In this document: positions 1 to 11,769 of the stretch, piece after piece
Position numbering within the stretch: the first letter of the stretch is position 1
Layout of the letters: each line of letters begins with the position of its first letter
Assembly: GCF_009730915.1 (NCBI RefSeq)
Contig: NC_052486.1
Location: 21,047,589 to 21,111,588 of the forward strand
Length of the DNA: 64,000 nt
Direction: 5' to 3'
Source of the DNA: Dioscorea cayenensis subsp. rotundata
Taxonomy: Eukaryota; Streptophyta; Magnoliopsida; Dioscoreales; Dioscoreaceae
The notes under the pieces: model-generated
Databases searched by the model: none
What the model was told of the DNA's origin: nothing
Seen by the model: the letters and a program-made list of their open reading frames with translations, nothing else
Program-made: the position numbers and the translations under genes

Positions 1-1472
1 TTATATATATATATATATATATAAGTATATTGTTAATAATCATCACCCAGAATAACACCAAAAGATCATGAAAGTCTATGTTTGCTCATTTATGAGAATA
101 AGAAGTAAAAAAATCTAAATTGTGCTTAGTGATGTCTTTATCTCTTTTTATGATATTTAGTAATAACCAAGGGGGTTTGACAGGTTTAATATCTATATAT
201 ATGTATATATTAAATATATTAAATAATTATTATTTAGATTACATTGTTCGTTATTGTTTTATAGTATGATAATTTAAATTTTAAGTATTTAATTTTGATG
301 ATATTATTAAAGCAATACTGAGGGTTAAAAAGAAAAAAAAGAAGAAGGAATTTTATGAAAAGAAAAGAAACAAATATTAACTATGGATGAAAATTAGCTC
401 TAAATATTTATTATTATAATAAAAATAAATAAATATGGATTTGGTTAATATTAGCAAGGCAAAAAATATGAGCATGTGGAGTATATTAACAAATGTTAAA
501 ATACAATTAAATAAAATAATGATGCACAAGATATTTATTTATGGTTGAAAACGTGATACATTGTTCTTAACATAAACACTATTTTCTTAAAGAAATTATC
601 TTTAGATAATTAAACACCAATATATATATAAATTATTAATTGAATTTATTTAAGTAATAAAAATTTGGATGACTTAAATAAGTGGTTTTAAGTTAAAATT
701 TAAAAAATAAAAATAAAAAACCAACTTTTAGGTTTCCACTTTTGTAAAATAAAGATATAGGAGTTAATTTTTTTGGTATCGATAAAATAGTCAATTCATA
801 TAAAAAATCACATGGCATTATAAAACATGATTTTATTTGATTTATGGGATTTAAATTTTATTTGTTTTGTAAAATTTTGAGTGAGATTAATAAATTTAAA
901 AAATATATATTTGTATATCATATAAATCAGGGTTTTAAATGAAATAACAATTACATCCACTTGAATTAGACTAACACCGTTAACAGTTTTGTAACAGATT
1001 TTCTTTTTTTAACAAATGTGAGAACTTACCCATCTTAAAATTACTCAAAATCTTAGAAAAGGAGAGGTCTATCTCTTCACATATCTTTTATATCTTGTCC
1101 TAAACTAGTTTAGAACACGGCTCCAAGATGCCGGTGAATCAAAGACATATATATATATATATATATATATAAAATTTATTTATTTATTTATTTTTCTGTT
1201 ACAATTTGATGAGTGATGGATTAGTTAATCATCCTTCCAACTCCAATCACAAAAACACACACATACTAAAAAACACTCTCTCTTGCCAAATAATGTACTT
1301 TATCATCTCCCAGATGTTCATTTCTCTCTTGTTTTTCCCAAAGCAACCACCTTTTTTTTCTCACTTTGGTGGAGTAAGTGCTCTTCCAACCTTTTCCTCT
1401 TCATCATCATCATCATCATATATTCATCACCACCATCTTCATCATCTTATTCCTCTCTTTTTAAGCTCATCC
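1..1472. other. AT-rich upstream region of the WRKY gene
   Basis: No gene is recognisable here. The DNA is strongly AT-rich, with (AT)n microsatellites at about 3-22 and 1148-1170 and a TTTA run at about 1174-1192. An open frame reaches upstream from the WRKY start to about 1209, but it is serine/histidine-rich low-complexity sequence from CT/CAT-rich DNA and is better read as 5' leader. The promoter of the WRKY gene must lie here, but no single element could be assigned with confidence. Confidence 0.6.
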
Positions 1473-2877
1473 ATGAATCCTTCATGCATTAATCTTCTAA
1501 CCATGATTCCAAATTCTGAGCTAATGAAGTTCCAAGAAGCAGCAACAAACAGTCTAACTTCAGCTCACCACCTTTTCAACTTGATTTCCATGCAAACTAC
1601 CAACTCAAACAACCATGAACTCAGCTTGATTGCCCACACTGCAATCTCTCAATTCAAGTCTCTGGTTTCCATGCTTGATCACACCTCATCTTGTTCCATG
1701 TCCAAGTTCAAGAGAATCAGAAAAGGTCCTTTGCCAAACTTCCAGGATGTGGATATCCACCAGTTCATGGATTCTAGAATTCAGATATTGCAAAGACCTC
1801 TAGTTGTTAGGAATCCAGTGATTCAACCTTTCAATGTTTGTTTGAATAATAAGCAGCAGTTGTTGAACAATTACTTTTACTGTTATTCTTCAATGTCTGC
1901 ACAGCAGAGTTCTGGTGGTGAGTCCTCTTTTTTGTCTTCTAAGAAGAGGAATGGTGGGTTGAAATGCACTGTTTCTGCTGGTGGTTGTCATTGTTCAAAA
2001 AGAAGGCAAGTTTTTGGATTTTTTGTTTGTTTGTTTGTTTGGTTTTATTGGAATTGAATGGTTATTTAAGTTTGTTTTTGTTGTGAGTTTTTAGGAAGGA
2101 GAGGATTAGAAGAACAATTAAGGTTTCTGCAGTGGGTGGGAAGTTTGCTGATTTACCAACTGATGATTTTTCTTGGAGGAAGTATGGACAGAAACCAATT
2201 AAAGGGTCTCCTCATCCAAGGTAATCTTTTACTATAATTTGTTTATTTTGATTCTGATGCTAAGATGATTGGAATTGAATTCCTGTTTGTGTTTATTTGA
2301 TTTTGATCATTTTGTAAGAACATTCTGTTTCTCAAATGTATCATATGAACATTTTGAAATTGAAATTGGTACAACTGAAAAACTATTTGAGTATATATAT
2401 ATTCATTATGATCTTCAAAAACAAATAAGCAAAAAAAGAAAAAAATAGTATGAATATGAAAACATTTAGAAATCATTTGAAGGTTAATTTCTGTTACATT
2501 ATTAATATAAATTTTTTCTGCTAAAGAGAAATGTAAACAATTCGCGAAAGAGTATGTTTGAATTCAAATAAATATCTTGTAGAACATCTTGAAATCAAAT
2601 TATCAATTGTAACAGAAGAACATGAATACGAAAAACATTCAGAAATCATTTGAACATTAAAATTTCAGCTTCAGTAATAATATTTTTTTTCTGCTAAATA
2701 ATTGTGGATGATTTTTGAAGGAGTTACTACAAATGTAGCAGCATGAGAGGGTGTCCGGCAAGAAAACATGTCGAACGATGTTCGAACGATGCTAACATGC
2801 TAAATGTGACTTATGAAGGAGATCACAACCATCCCAAGCTCAATGCAGATGGACCAAACATTGTTGTCCAGCAATAA
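1473..2877 (+). CDS. WRKY transcription factor, group IId
   Basis: Three exons: 1473-2009, 2099-2220, 2721-2877, giving 271 residues. The protein is a nuclear DNA-binding regulator of the W-box-binding WRKY family. The N-terminus has the conserved IId helix ([11 protein letters not shown]). A plant zinc-cluster segment with a CHC motif and a basic stretch leads into the WRKY domain. Exon 2 encodes WRKYGQK, and exon 3 supplies a C-x5-C-x23-H-x-H zinc finger. The second intron falls right after the PHPR codons, the usual position in the family. The acceptor at 2097-2098, rather than 2093-2094, keeps the frame and gives the family spacing [17 protein letters not shown]. The HARF calmodulin-binding motif usual in IId proteins is degenerate ([11 protein letters not shown]). 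The start at 1473 was chosen because upstream sequence is low complexity; 1503 is an alternative. Family members act in defence and senescence signalling, but the role of this one is unknown. Confidence 0.9.
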
Positions 2878-3925
2878 AAACAACACAAGCCAAAGAAAAA
2901 ATCGATGAAACTTTCGAATTTTTGAGTCATACATGTAATCAGAGTTGTTCGGGAGCTGAGAAAAATTCACATGACGATAGTTTTGTGTTTGGTTGACGAG
3001 ATTTGCAAATTTGTATTTGGATATATAATGAAATCAAAATTTCGACTTAAAATTGTTTGTTCTAGCTTTAAATTTTCATCGATAGATTTGGCAGGGACTT
3101 TGTTGACATGACTTGTAAGCTCAAATTTGATGGAGATTAGTTCAATAGCTTGAAATATATGTATATTATTTTTCTTTAAAATATGAAATCAAGTTATAAA
3201 TAAAATTTTAGTTTCGAATTAATCCAATCAGGTTGAATTTTTTTTTTAAATGATTAAAATTTCAAATTAAATTGCATCTGAATCAAACTTTTGAAATTAA
3301 AATAAAGTTGAGCTTGAGAATTTTTTTTTTTTACTCAATTTTGAGATGAGTTCAAAGCTGGGCCTAGCCTGATCAAGCATGGCCCATTTTCAAATCTAAT
3401 TCTAAGTGTAAGCAAACAAATACTGAATCACTATATATATACACATATATTCCCATATTTTTTGTGCCCTTGATAATAGTAAGTTTATATTAATACCACG
3501 TGCTTTATATATATATATATATATTTTTAATAATGTAGATAAACCAAGTTTGGAATTTTTGAACTCTGATTAAACGGAGAATGAAATACCAACTCTCTAA
3601 ATTATAAGGACAAATAACTTTTTTTTTTATGCTTTTGAATTTTTTTATTTGAGAAAACATTCGTAATCAAATGGTAACTTGCTGCAAAGTATTGTTCAGA
3701 TAATATTCATTATAGATCTAATAATATAAAAATACTATTTATTTACTGTATACTGGTTATAATATAGGTCTTTTATAGGATGTGCCATTTTTTTTTATTT
3801 TTTTATAATTACATGGTAAAAACTTATTATTATAATGTTATGGACGTTGATATATTATTTTGGGGTCTCATTATCCTGTAACGCATTGTTATACCAACTT
3901 GTTTAGCTTATCATCTTTATCAAAA

Positions 3926-3960
<35 letters not shown>

Positions 3961-5526
3961 AAGAAGTTGTGAAAAAAAAACAAACAAAACATAGAAAAGG
4001 ATTTGATTCTTCCGAACTGGCTTGTTTGGCCTCTGGTGGGAAATTTAAGGAAACGCTTTGTGTAATAAATGCATATTTTAAACATTAAAATAATATTTTT
4101 ATTATGACAAATCTTTAAATATTTAAATATTTTTTTTTCTCAACATTATTGAAAACTCATATTAAATGATTAATTATTATGCTTATTATTTTATTTGCAT
4201 AATCACGTAGTGTCAAAGCGAGTAATTTGTAATATCTTACAAACTGCCTCTACTTAAAGCATACTTTTATCCTTTTGGGCCTTATACTCGTAAACGCCTC
4301 ACATCAGTCTTTTCTACTCTGAAACGAGTCACTTAGTCTTTTTACACTTGAAAATGACCAAATTAGCCCCTCTAATATAAGTACTAGTTGGGTCAATTTT
4401 CAACTTATATTAAATGGACTATTTTGCTATAGTATGTGATTATTATGAGAAGATTTCGAGTGAGTATTTTAAAAAGGCTATGTGTCGACTGCGTAGTATG
4501 ATTAATTTAGATATTATACACTAGGTCCTTGATTGCAATATATGATTTCAAAAATTTTTAAGTGTAAATAAATATTTTTTTTTTTTGAAAAGGAATATTA
4601 TTATTATTTTTAATATAACTAGTTAATATTTAATTTAATAATTCAATTAGACTGCTCAACCGCATGCGCGCATGAATCCAATTTTATATTAAATATTTTT
4701 ATATATGTACCCCTAAAAAGAAAAAAAATCTGAAATTACATATATTCTAGTGAAATTTAGCTTTCAAACATGCTTTAAAAAATTGTATATTCAACTTTTT
4801 AATAATTGAGCGTGGATTATTTTATCAAACCACTAAATTATAAAAACAACATTTTCAAATATGATTTTGCATATTAAAATATAAATTAAATTTATAAATA
4901 TTTATAAATAAACAATTTTAAATATCAACAGTCTCTTAATTTATTGGTTTTAATAGAGTGTTTGTTTTAGAAAAAAAACCGAAAATAAATTCTAAAAATC
5001 ACACAATGTGAGATTAAAACTTTTAATTGTGTTTATTTTATTTCTGTGCATAAATCGCATAAATACTTAGTGCATTTTGTCAATTATTTTATTATTTTAA
5101 TTATTTAAAAAATAATTTTATAAGTTAGACAGTAACCTACTACTTTAAGGTGATACAGTCCTTAATTTTTTATTTTTTTTTTACAAAAATTACATATAAA
5201 AACTCCAAAAAGAAATATTACATTTATTTTTCAAACATTAATTATGCTAATGAATGGCTTAAGGACAAGACAGAATCTTAGATTTTTATTTTTATTTTTT
5301 ATGGTCTATATAAAGTTCAGATTTTTATAGGGCTATATCCGTAAACAACATTAGAAAGAAAAAGGCAAAAATATCATCCGTGCAAGCACCGAATCCAAAA
5401 ATTTCAGAATTTGGTAGGGGTATAAGTGTAAAACAAAAAACTAATAGAGAGGCAAAAAAAATCGTCCGTACGAGCACCGAATCCAAAGGACTGAAGCAAG
5501 TGACCAGATACACTGGTGTTGTTCCT

Positions 5527-5745
5527 TGATGACACGTGTCACCGTACGATACGGAGTATCTCTTTCGTAATCCTGTACCAACGGACCACCTGCTCCGATT
5601 ATATAATATATTCCATATTATTTAATAATAATAATAATATTTATATCAATACTAAAACATTTATTTAGTTGTCAATGACACGTGGCAAAAGAACATCCGG
5701 AGGATCTCCATCGTAATCTTGTACTAATGGATTATCTGCTCCACT
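5527..5745. repeat. Degenerate tandem repeat pair with G-box core
   Basis: Two diverged copies, about 5527-5605 and 5666-5745. Each begins with a GACACGTG-type sequence and is followed by related text (TCGTAATC then TGTAC, then CTGCTCC). The first copy contains the palindrome GACACGTGTC, which matches the core bound by plant bZIP/bHLH factors (G-box/ABRE). It lies far from any start codon, so a regulatory role is only possible. A preceding stretch (5345-5500) also has two related copies ending in GAGCACCGAATCCAAA or a close variant. Confidence 0.4.
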
Positions 5746-6113
5746 GTGGCAGCCTTTTTTAATTAATTATTATTATTTTTATATAAACAACCCTTCCAAA
5801 ATTAAAGGGAGGTTTTTTTTACTGATATGCATGGTGAAAAATTAAAAATTTAATTTGAATCACTTTTTAATAATGTTTTTAGAAAAATTATTTCAGATAT
5901 CTTAATATCACTATGAGTGTTGTTCTAGTATCTCGCTAAAGTAATGCAAAGGATTGGCATGAACCTGGCTTTATACATGAGCAGTGTCATTTCGCGCGAA
6001 ATTGAGCTTTTGACATGTAAAAAGCTATAGCTGCGATTTTCTAGCAAGTATTTCAATCTTTACATAGAAATCTTTGACTGTGAAAGTTTAAAACGCAAAG
6101 AAAAATATTCTGC

Positions 6114-7594
6114 TAAAATCACCATTCTTCTTCAAATTACGCATTAAAAGATAATAAACTTACTAGGTAAATCAATTGTTAATATAATTAAACTTATACT
6201 TATTTATGTTTTATTAAATTTATTTTTTATTTAAAATATACCAATTTGTATTTGATTTTAATTAAAAAATATTTTTTATATAAAATTAAAGATTTTTATA
6301 TATTTTTAATTTAATAAAATTATCATTAAATTAATTAATTAAAATTTTTTTTTACGTTAATGTCAAAAGTAGATAGGGTGAGTTAAATTAATTATTTAGA
6401 GTTAGTGCTTAATTATTTAAGTTTCTTCTTATTATTATTTGGCTTAATTATTTAAGTTTCTCATTATTATTTTTAAATGTAATAAATACTTTATTAAATC
6501 ATTTAATTAATTTAAAGATTAAATTAAATTAAATAAATTATTTTATTGTAAATTATTTTTAAAATATATTAAATAATTAATAATATCTAGTATATTTAGG
6601 ATCTCACCCTCCACTTATACTGCTTAGTGATATCTTCTAACTCACATCAAACCAAATAAATTAAAAGAATCGAAGATTTCGCAACTACAAAGAAAGCTAA
6701 AACAAAGAATGATGTAAATCTAAATGCATCTATTTTCATCTTATAATCGTAATTTTTACTTATACGTATTTTCACTTACAGATAAACTCAAGAAAATTTT
6801 TCTAAGGCTATTTGATTACAGACTCAAATCAGAATTAACTCTGTAATATAACTGGTTTTATACTGTAAAATGTTGTTTGGTTTATTGTGAAATCGATTCG
6901 CTTTATACAGTATTTGCCATAGCTATATGATCTACTGTGATTTCAACTTACAGTAAAACATTTGGCTTAAATCACCATTCTTCACTCTCCAAATTATGCA
7001 TTAAAAGAAAATGAAAACTTACATGTAATCAATTGTTAATATAATTAAATTTATACTTATTTATATTTTATTAAATTTATTTTTATTTAAAATATACCAA
7101 TATGTATTTTAATTTTAATTAAAAAATATTTTTATATAAAATTAAAGAATTTTATATATTTTTTAATTTAATAAAATTATTATTAAGTTAATTAATTAAT
7201 TAATTTACATTAGTGTTAAGAGTAGATGGGGAGAGTAAAAATTAATTATTTAGAGTTAGTATTTAATTATTTAAGTTTCTATTATTATTCTGGCTTTGAG
7301 CTTATTTGAGCTTTCCGATTATTATTTTTTAAAATGTAATAAATACTTTATTAAATCATTTAATTTAATTTAAAAATTAAATTAAATTAAATTAAATTAA
7401 TTATTTTAGTTTAAATTATTTTTTTAAATGCATTAAATAATTAATAATAATATAGATATATTGGGGGTAATCTCACCCCCCTACTTTACATGCTACGACC
7501 ATATCTTCTAACTTACATCAAACCAAACAAATTAAAAAGTAATGTAGAAGATTTTTCGAGCCATAAAGAAACCAAACAGAAAGATGATGTAAAT
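6114..7594. repeat. Long direct repeat, two copies of about 0.6 kb
   Basis: Copy 1 is about 6114-6720 and copy 2 about 6968-7594, same orientation. Shared landmarks in order are TCACCATTCTTC, ATTAAAAGA, CAATTGTTAATATAATTAAA, an AT-rich block, a TTATTTAGAGTTAGT motif, and CATCAAACCAAA at the far end. Copies differ by substitutions and small indels. The 250 bp spacer (about 6800-6960) carries CAAA/TTTG-rich text. No terminal motif or target duplication was found, so it could be a local duplication or two insertions of one element. Confidence 0.65.
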
Positions 7595-7811
7595 AAACGC
7601 AAAGATTTTTCACTTATACTTGAGTAGTGCTTTCATTTTCGATACATTTTGAATGTTAGCATTTCAAATTCTATACTACTATACAAGGTTAGTGCTCAAC
7701 CAATAAAATTATCCGGTGAATCACCGAAGAGCACCAAGAAAGTGTGCTAATTAGAAAAAAAGTTGAGATTTTCTTTGATTATCTGTACAAAGTCCCCCGT
7801 CGCTTTTGCAG

Positions 7812-8200
7812 GTGTACCCCTAAAAAATTTTGAAATTGCATATTTACCCCTGAATAAAAATTAATTACATACATACCCTTGAATAATATATATAATTACG
7901 TATATACCCTTGGGGTTCAAATTAGTTGAAAAACCATTATTAACGAACAACAAATATATAAATTACCATTTATGCACTACTTGCATATATACCTCGAAAA
8001 GTTTTTTGTTGTCATGAGGGTTATTTTGGATTTTTGTATATCTTAATTCAAAGTTTATAACCATAGTTAATCAAATTTGATTCATCGGAATCTACAGGCA
8101 TATCCGCAATTACCTATATTTTTTCAAGGTATATACTACGATATGGCTTTTTTTCGGAGAGTAAATATGCAATTATAAAATTTTTGAGGGGTTTATAACC
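7812..8200. mobile_element. Probable MITE-like inverted-repeat element
   Basis: The left arm at about 7812-7854 (TACCCCTAAAAAATTTTG, then AAATTGCATATTTAC) matches the reverse complement of about 8157-8200 (GTAAATATGCAATT, then AAATTTTTGAGGGG). The interior is AT-rich with no coding potential. No clear target-site duplication was found, so the family is not assigned. Confidence 0.4.
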
Positions 8201-8453
8201 AATTCTCCTTTAAATAAATAAAAAATCATAAAAAAGAATAACAAAAACATCCTGAACGGATAATATATAAAAAAAACACACACAAACTTTACTTAAAAAT
8301 AAAAAAAAATAAAAAAAAAAAAAGTTGAAAATTCATGCAAAGCCCAAGAAAGGTCAAGAAGTAGAGACAGTAGAAAGACGTGCAATAGCATGTGATGGAT
8401 TCTTGTAAAGCGAGGAAACAAGATCTCCCTCGTGATACCCTTCCTACCTTCCT

Positions 8454-8486
<33 letters not shown>

Positions 8487-8536
8487 ATCTATGAATGAGA
8501 GGTTTGGAGTACAAGAAGAAGCAAACGAAGAGCAGA

Positions 8537-8577
<41 letters not shown>
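8454..8577. repeat. Opposed (CT)n and (GA)n microsatellites in the APT leader
   Basis: A pure CT run at about 8454-8480 is followed about 60 bp later by an almost pure GA run at 8542-8577. The two are complementary and could pair in single-stranded DNA or RNA. CT/GA tracts are common in plant core promoters and 5' leaders, and this pair lies 280-400 bp upstream of the APT start codon. A (GT)n run follows at about 8676-8700. Confidence 0.75.
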
Positions 8578-8582
<5 letters not shown>

Positions 8583-8662
8583 CAGCAGAGACTGCCCACT
8601 ACTCGAGGTGATTCCATTCCCATTTCCCTTCTATCTTTATCTACTTCCTCTATGTTTTTCTC

Positions 8663-8701
<39 letters not shown>

Positions 8702-8715
8702 CCATCCATGTCTAG
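8578..8715 (+). other. Possible upstream ORF in the APT 5' leader
   Basis: The first ATG after the GA run opens a 45-codon frame (MDSRDCPLLE at the start) that ends in TAG at 8713-8715. It is in frame with the APT start at 8854 but separated from it by that stop. If the transcript starts upstream of 8578 and is unspliced here, this is a uORF. A GT at 8609 could instead be a 5'-UTR splice donor. Confidence 0.3.
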
Positions 8716-8853
8716 CTTCTTTTGTTCCTCTTGCCATTCAACTCCTACTGTTTACTGTTGTTGCTTGCTTTTTAGCTTTCTTTCTCTTTTGTTTGTGTGT
8801 TTTGGTTGTCTTCTTTGAAGAAGGAGACTTTGTGGTGGTGTTGGTTGGGAGTA

Positions 8854-11245
8854 ATGGCGGGTGGAAAGGAGGAGAAGGATGCTAGGATTGAAGCCATTGC
8901 TTCTTCCATTAGAGTTGTTCCTAATTTCCCCAAGCCAGGTCTTCTTCTTCTTCTTCTTTTCCTGTTTGAGATTGTTGATTTGTTTGGTTGTGAGACTGGA
9001 AAGGCTTGATTTTGGTTTAAAGTTTGGATTTTTTTTAGTCACTATGTGTTGGTTTGTGGAGAGATTGAGGTTTTGTTGTATAATGCCTCTCGTTTTTTCT
9101 TTCGATTTAGAGTGTTTTTGGTTAATGTGTTGTGTTTTTCAAGATGTCATGTTTGATCCTCATAGAATGAGAGGAGCATTGAAGTCATTTCTTTTTTCCA
9201 TTAGGGTTGTTCCTAGCTAACTTCTCCAAGTCTTGTCTTCCTCTCCTTCTCCTCTTGGACATGGAAAGGTTATGAGATTTTCTTTTTTTTCAAGAAAGAT
9301 TTATTTTTTCACATGCAACAAAGATTTTGTTTTGTTTTGTTTTTTTTGTTTTCCTTCATGTGGTCTTTTGGTTAATGTATTTTGTATTCCTGATGGAATA
9401 CTTGTTCTTCTTAGAATGAGAAACATTTTGTTTCTTCTCCTTATAATAGTCTGATGAAAAAGGTTGTGTTTTTTGTCCAAGAACAATTGGTTTTTGGTTT
9501 TTTGCTCCTTTGATGGTTGCTTTTTTCTTGATTTTTTTTTTCTCTGTAAGAAAATTTGTCCTTTTTCTTAATTTGGAGTACTTTTACTCAATATATTTTG
9601 TTTCAAGATGCCATATTTGCTCTTTATAGAATGAGAAGCATGTTGTATTTTTTTCTCATTATTATGGCCTAATGTTGTCCTTTTGTAAGAGGACCTGGAC
9701 AAAAAAGGTATTGTTTTTAGCTTATTTTTGCATCTTTTGATTATCTAGTGATGATTGTACAGAGGTTATTATGTTTTATGATGCCTTTCTGTTTCCATTT
9801 TTCTGGAAATTTTCTCCTCCTAAGGAAGATTTTTGACTTAAACTTTACTTGTTTTTATCATTAAGTTATGGTTTGTGGAGAGATTATTGTGTTTCAAGAT
9901 ACTTTTTGGAAAAAAAAAAAAAAAATTTCTCTATTCACTTGTGGAAATGCAAAAAAAGCATGTTAATGTTTTCTCTTTCAGTTCCCTGTTTTGGTTAACA
10001 TTTGTAAACATTTAATCATCTTATTTTTTATACCATGAGAATAATTTTGCTTCTTTCTGTTTCTCATATTCAAATTTGTGTTCCAAGCTGCTATCTTTTT
10101 GTTTATCTAATTTGTTCCACATCTGCAACATTGGACAATTGTTTTTGCAGGTATTATGTTCCAAGACATCACCACATTACTTCTTAATCCCAAAGCTTTC
10201 AGGAATGTGGTTGAATTGTTTGTCAACCGGTACATCGACAAGGGCATCACAGTGGTTGCTGGTAAAAAAAAATAAAAACATGACTTAGAACTAATGTTTT
10301 GAAATGCTAATTCTTAGTTGATTGCAACCCTTGTTTTTAAATCAAGAGAGTTTTGGTTGCTACAAACTTTGTGAAGTCAAACGTCTTGAAATACATTTGA
10401 ATTTGCATGTTAAGTTTTAACAAAATTTCATCGTCAATAAAGAACCATATAAGGATGCCAAGTAGATGAAAGGATCTCCTTTGTTGCATTATTATATGCA
10501 CTGTTACAGTTTGATGTTAAAATTAAGAGACTTAGAAGATGACATAGCACCGAATATATGATTCGACTTTCAACTTTTATAGGAGTTGAGGCTAGAGGCT
10601 TTATATTTGCTGCTCCTATCGCGCTTGCTATTGGTGCAAAGTTCATCCCTTTGAGGAAACCTCGGAAGCTGCCAGGTTCACTCAATCTCTTCTCTTAAAA
10701 AATTGAATTTAATTCTGTGACATGTATTCATTGGTCTGATCCTGAATAAGCAAAACATGCAGGTGAAGTTATTTCAGAGAAGTATGATCTTGAATATGGA
10801 ACCGATTGCCTTGAAATGCATGTCGGGGCAGTTCAACCTGAGGATCGAGCTTTGGTAGTCGATGATTTGATTGCAACAGGAGGAACTCTTTGTGCAGCCA
10901 TGAATTTGCTCGGTGTGTACAAGTTTTAATTGATATTGCTATGATACTAAGTCTAACTAAAACCTGTCCAGCTTAATATTTTTCATGCTTTTATTCATCT
11001 CAAATCGCATTTTCTTGTATTTTCCTTTAGAGCGTGCGGGCGCTGAAGTGGTTGAATGTGCATGTGTGATCGAACTTCCTGAACTCAAGGTGGGTTCAAT
11101 ATTACTCTGCTTTTCATCATTCAGAATGCTCAACAATTAATTTAAATGTCGTCACACTCTCTTAAGTATCATTGGTTTGATATTGGTGCAGGGCCGGGAG
11201 AGGTTGAATGGTAAGCCATTGCACATACTAGTGGAGTCCCGTTGA
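8854..11245 (+). CDS. APT1: Adenine phosphoribosyltransferase
   Basis: Six exons: 8854-8938, 10151-10261, 10583-10675, 10763-10912, 11031-11089, 11192-11245. These add up to 183 residues, the usual length for plant cytosolic APT. The enzyme converts adenine and PRPP to AMP and pyrophosphate in purine salvage; plant enzymes also act on cytokinin bases. Family landmarks are the N-terminus [32 protein letters not shown], the VEARGF block, RKPRKLPG, and the PRPP-binding loop [12 protein letters not shown] around residues 128-139. All splice sites are GT-AG and keep the frame. The first intron is long (1.2 kb). The next gene (purine permease, opposite strand) also handles purine or cytokinin bases, but the two are convergent and this may be chance. 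No transit peptide is evident. Confidence 0.93.
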
Positions 11246-11769
11246 TTCCGATCAGCAGGCAATGATGGATTACTTGTAAATTAGAGGCGTTCTCTTGTTC
11301 GACCACGGACGAATCTAGAGCTGTTTGATTAGCTTTTAAGATACTTAATGTCGATGTGTTGTTGTTCAATGTTCTTAGTGTAGCAGGACTTGAAGATGTT
11401 GCAAATTTAACAGATGGTTTATGTTTGGTAGTAGTATTCATTAGACATGTTTCTGAGAAGCCAAAATTGGAATTTCATCCTTGTGTTATGTTATCCCATT
11501 CTCTTGTTGCAGTTGATCTCATTGTCTTTCTAATATGAGTTCTTATTCCCAATTATAGGAATTAATTCCAAATTATAAAGTTAATTATGCTAAACTTAAT
11601 CAATGTTATCATAATACGTTACTTTGAAACAGGCTTAAATTTCTTAGCATATCATTCGCTGAAATACATTCTGAAGCTTAATTTAAATGGTCAGAATTAT
11701 TGAAATCTGTTAACCGTGTTGCAGAAAAAGCTACAGAAAACTGAAAAAGGTATTGTTTTGCTGAGGTTT

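Larger units (their letters stand above)
2878..8453. other. Intergenic AT-rich region
   Basis: About 5.6 kb with no supportable gene. It contains an AAAT run at about 3925-3961, several AT-rich degenerate repeats, a G-box-bearing repeat pair (5527-5745), a long direct repeat (6114-7594) and a probable inverted-repeat element (7812-8200), listed separately. Open frames here are short and of low complexity. Confidence 0.6.

Noticed and set aside
1206-1472. N-terminal extension of the WRKY frame
   Set aside because: Low-complexity Ser/His-rich sequence from CT- and CAT-rich leader DNA; group IId proteins start close to the conserved MKFQEAA-type helix.
8489-8885. Frames on both strands across the CT/GA and GT microsatellites
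   Set aside because: Repeat-driven sequence (Arg-Glu, Ser-Leu, Cys-Val runs); the real coding start is the APT ATG at 8854.
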